NCBI RefSeq assembly: GCF_003363135.1
Contig: NZ_QRBB01000001.1
Span: 558,001-622,000, forward strand
Length of the DNA: 64,000 nucleotides
Direction: 5' to 3'
Source of the DNA: Alteriqipengyuania lutimaris
Lineage (GTDB): Bacteria; Pseudomonadota; Alphaproteobacteria; Sphingomonadales; Sphingomonadaceae
Shown here: in pieces, positions 63,307 to 64,000 of the stretch
Numbering within the stretch: the stretch's first letter is position 1
Layout of the letters: every line of letters begins with the position of its first letter
The notes under the pieces: model-generated
What the model was told of the DNA's origin: nothing
Seen by the model: only the letters and a program-made list of their open reading frames with translations
Database searches by the model: none
Made by a program: the position numbers and the translations under genes

Positions 63307-64000
63307 TCAGCCGAGCATGTCCTTCAGCGCGGCAAAGGCATTCTCGGGGCGCGGCTCGGCAGGCTTGCCGGACTGCGGGCGATTCTCCTTGGGACCGCGC
63401 CCCTTGCCCTGCGGCTTGCCCTTGCCGCGGGACGGGTTGCGCGGCTGGCCGCCGTTCTTGGCCTGATGCGGTTTGCCGCCACGCCTATCCTGCTGCCGCC
63501 CATCGCCGCCGCCCTTGCGCGAGGGCAGCCAGCGCCAGCGATCGGGTATTGCGGGGCCATGCGCGCCTTCGGCCAGCGGCCTGCCTTCGACGAAGCGGAA
63601 CCCCGCCGCGCCCAGCAGGCGCTTGATGCTGTCGGGGGTGAGGCCGGTCGAAACCGCCAGCGCGGGGTCGAGCACGAAGGGCGCGCCGCGCCCGCGTGTG
63701 CTCGCCCTGCTGCCGGCGCGCGCCTCGTGCGCCTGCTTGAACAGCTTTTCGGCGATGTCGACCCGCACGAGCTGCTCGCCCGCCGGGCGATACCCGGCCG
63801 GAAGCGGCCTGGTCGCGGGGATGACCGACCGCATCGTCTCGTCCACCGGACGGCTGTCGATGCCCGCCTGCTTCAGCGCGAGGCGCGGAGCGGGCTTGAG
63901 CAGCGCGGGCGCGAAGATGTCGAGCGCGCCGAACACCACCCCGACCTTGCGCAGGAAGGGGCGCGCTTCCTTGGGCAGGTTTTCGATTCCCGCGCTCTCA
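63307..64000 (-). CDS. Helicase-related protein, C-terminal part
   Basis: Partial gene whose 5' part lies beyond the right edge. About 231 residues are visible. The frame continues without stop to base 64000: IENLPKEARPFLRKVGVVFGALDIFAPALLKP and PAPRLALKQAG are the conserved C-terminal domain of alphaproteobacterial SUV3-like DEAD-family helicases found before S4-fdxA. From about residue 140 comes a Gly/Lys/Arg/Pro-rich tail (KPHQAKNGGQPRNPSRGKGK) suited to RNA binding. The helicase motifs are outside the window. Confidence 0.85.
   Translation of the reverse strand, partial: ESAGIENLPKEARPFLRKVGVVFGALDIFAPALLKPAPRLALKQAGIDSRPVDETMRSVIPATRPLPAGYRPAGEQLVRVDIAEKLFKQAHEARAGSRASTRGRGAPFVLDPALAVSTGLTPDSIKRLLGAAGFRFVEGRPLAEGAHGPAIPDRWRWLPSRKGGGDGRQQDRRGGKPHQAKNGGQPRNPSRGKGKPQGKGRGPKENRPQSGKPAEPRPENAFAALKDMLG

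Overview
The window is ordinary chromosome of a GC-rich alphaproteobacterium, most likely Sphingomonadales and probably Erythrobacteraceae (Erythrobacter, Qipengyuania or a relative). The base composition looks like about 65 percent GC, judged by eye. Lineage markers include an UrcA family protein, DUF6489, DUF1491, DUF3035 and DUF2497 (PopZ-like) proteins, a CarD regulator, and a hemE gene beside an origin-like gap. No phage, insertion sequence, CRISPR array or defence island was seen. Nearly all genes are housekeeping genes, packed with ATGA or GTGA overlaps. Several very long antisense frames are codon-bias shadows.

Layout, left half. 0-15.7 kb: end of panC, tRNA-Gly, an OmpA-type lipoprotein with a CPA1 antiporter, apt, the cytochrome bc1 operon (Rieske, cytochrome b, cytochrome c1), pgeF and pepN, an epimerase-like SDR, an EamA transporter, a threonine aldolase, a small GNAT, two PH-domain membrane proteins and tRNA-Thr. 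15.7-25.0 kb: a rightward run gpmA-purE-purK-folA-M19 dipeptidase-ribF, then ileS-lspA-DUF3035 lipoprotein. 25.0-29.3 kb: urcA with a dyad operator, a LytTR two-component pair and class I fumarase. 29.4-36.7 kb: a PCM-like protein, tolC, a PopZ-like protein, an S9 peptidase, a 2Fe-2S protein, a CBS protein, erpA and xth. 36.7-43.2 kb, leftward: sleB, DUF1491, thioesterase, ptsN, hpf, dnaQ, coaE, aroE, maf, ppsR.

Layout, right half. The 43.24-43.56 kb gap between ppsR and hemE is the best candidate for the chromosomal replication origin, as next to Caulobacter hemE: it has DnaA-box-like sites, GANTC sites and a 23-base stretch with only two G/C. It is followed by hemE-hemJ-rho, a small ATPase, a frameshifted NTF2-like gene, a dienelactone hydrolase, then DUF6489-mnmE-mnmG-rsmG-parA-parB. 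Four parS sites lie between the end of mnmE and the start of parA. From 54 kb on come a glycine-zipper protein, a free-methionine sulfoxide reductase, a sugar-dehydrogenase-like protein, an acyl-CoA dehydrogenase, sua5, two lipoproteins, carD, yihY, fdxA, an S4 protein and the end of a helicase.

The main theme is therefore chromosome replication and segregation: origin, ParABS centromere, a PopZ-like polar protein, dnaQ and xth in one 25-kb neighbourhood. The oddest local features are a palindromic repeat read in frame inside ileS, a compositionally different patch in the same gene, a one-base frameshift in an NTF2-like gene, a maf gene with no standard start codon, and a TACA-NN-TGTA operator upstream of urcA.
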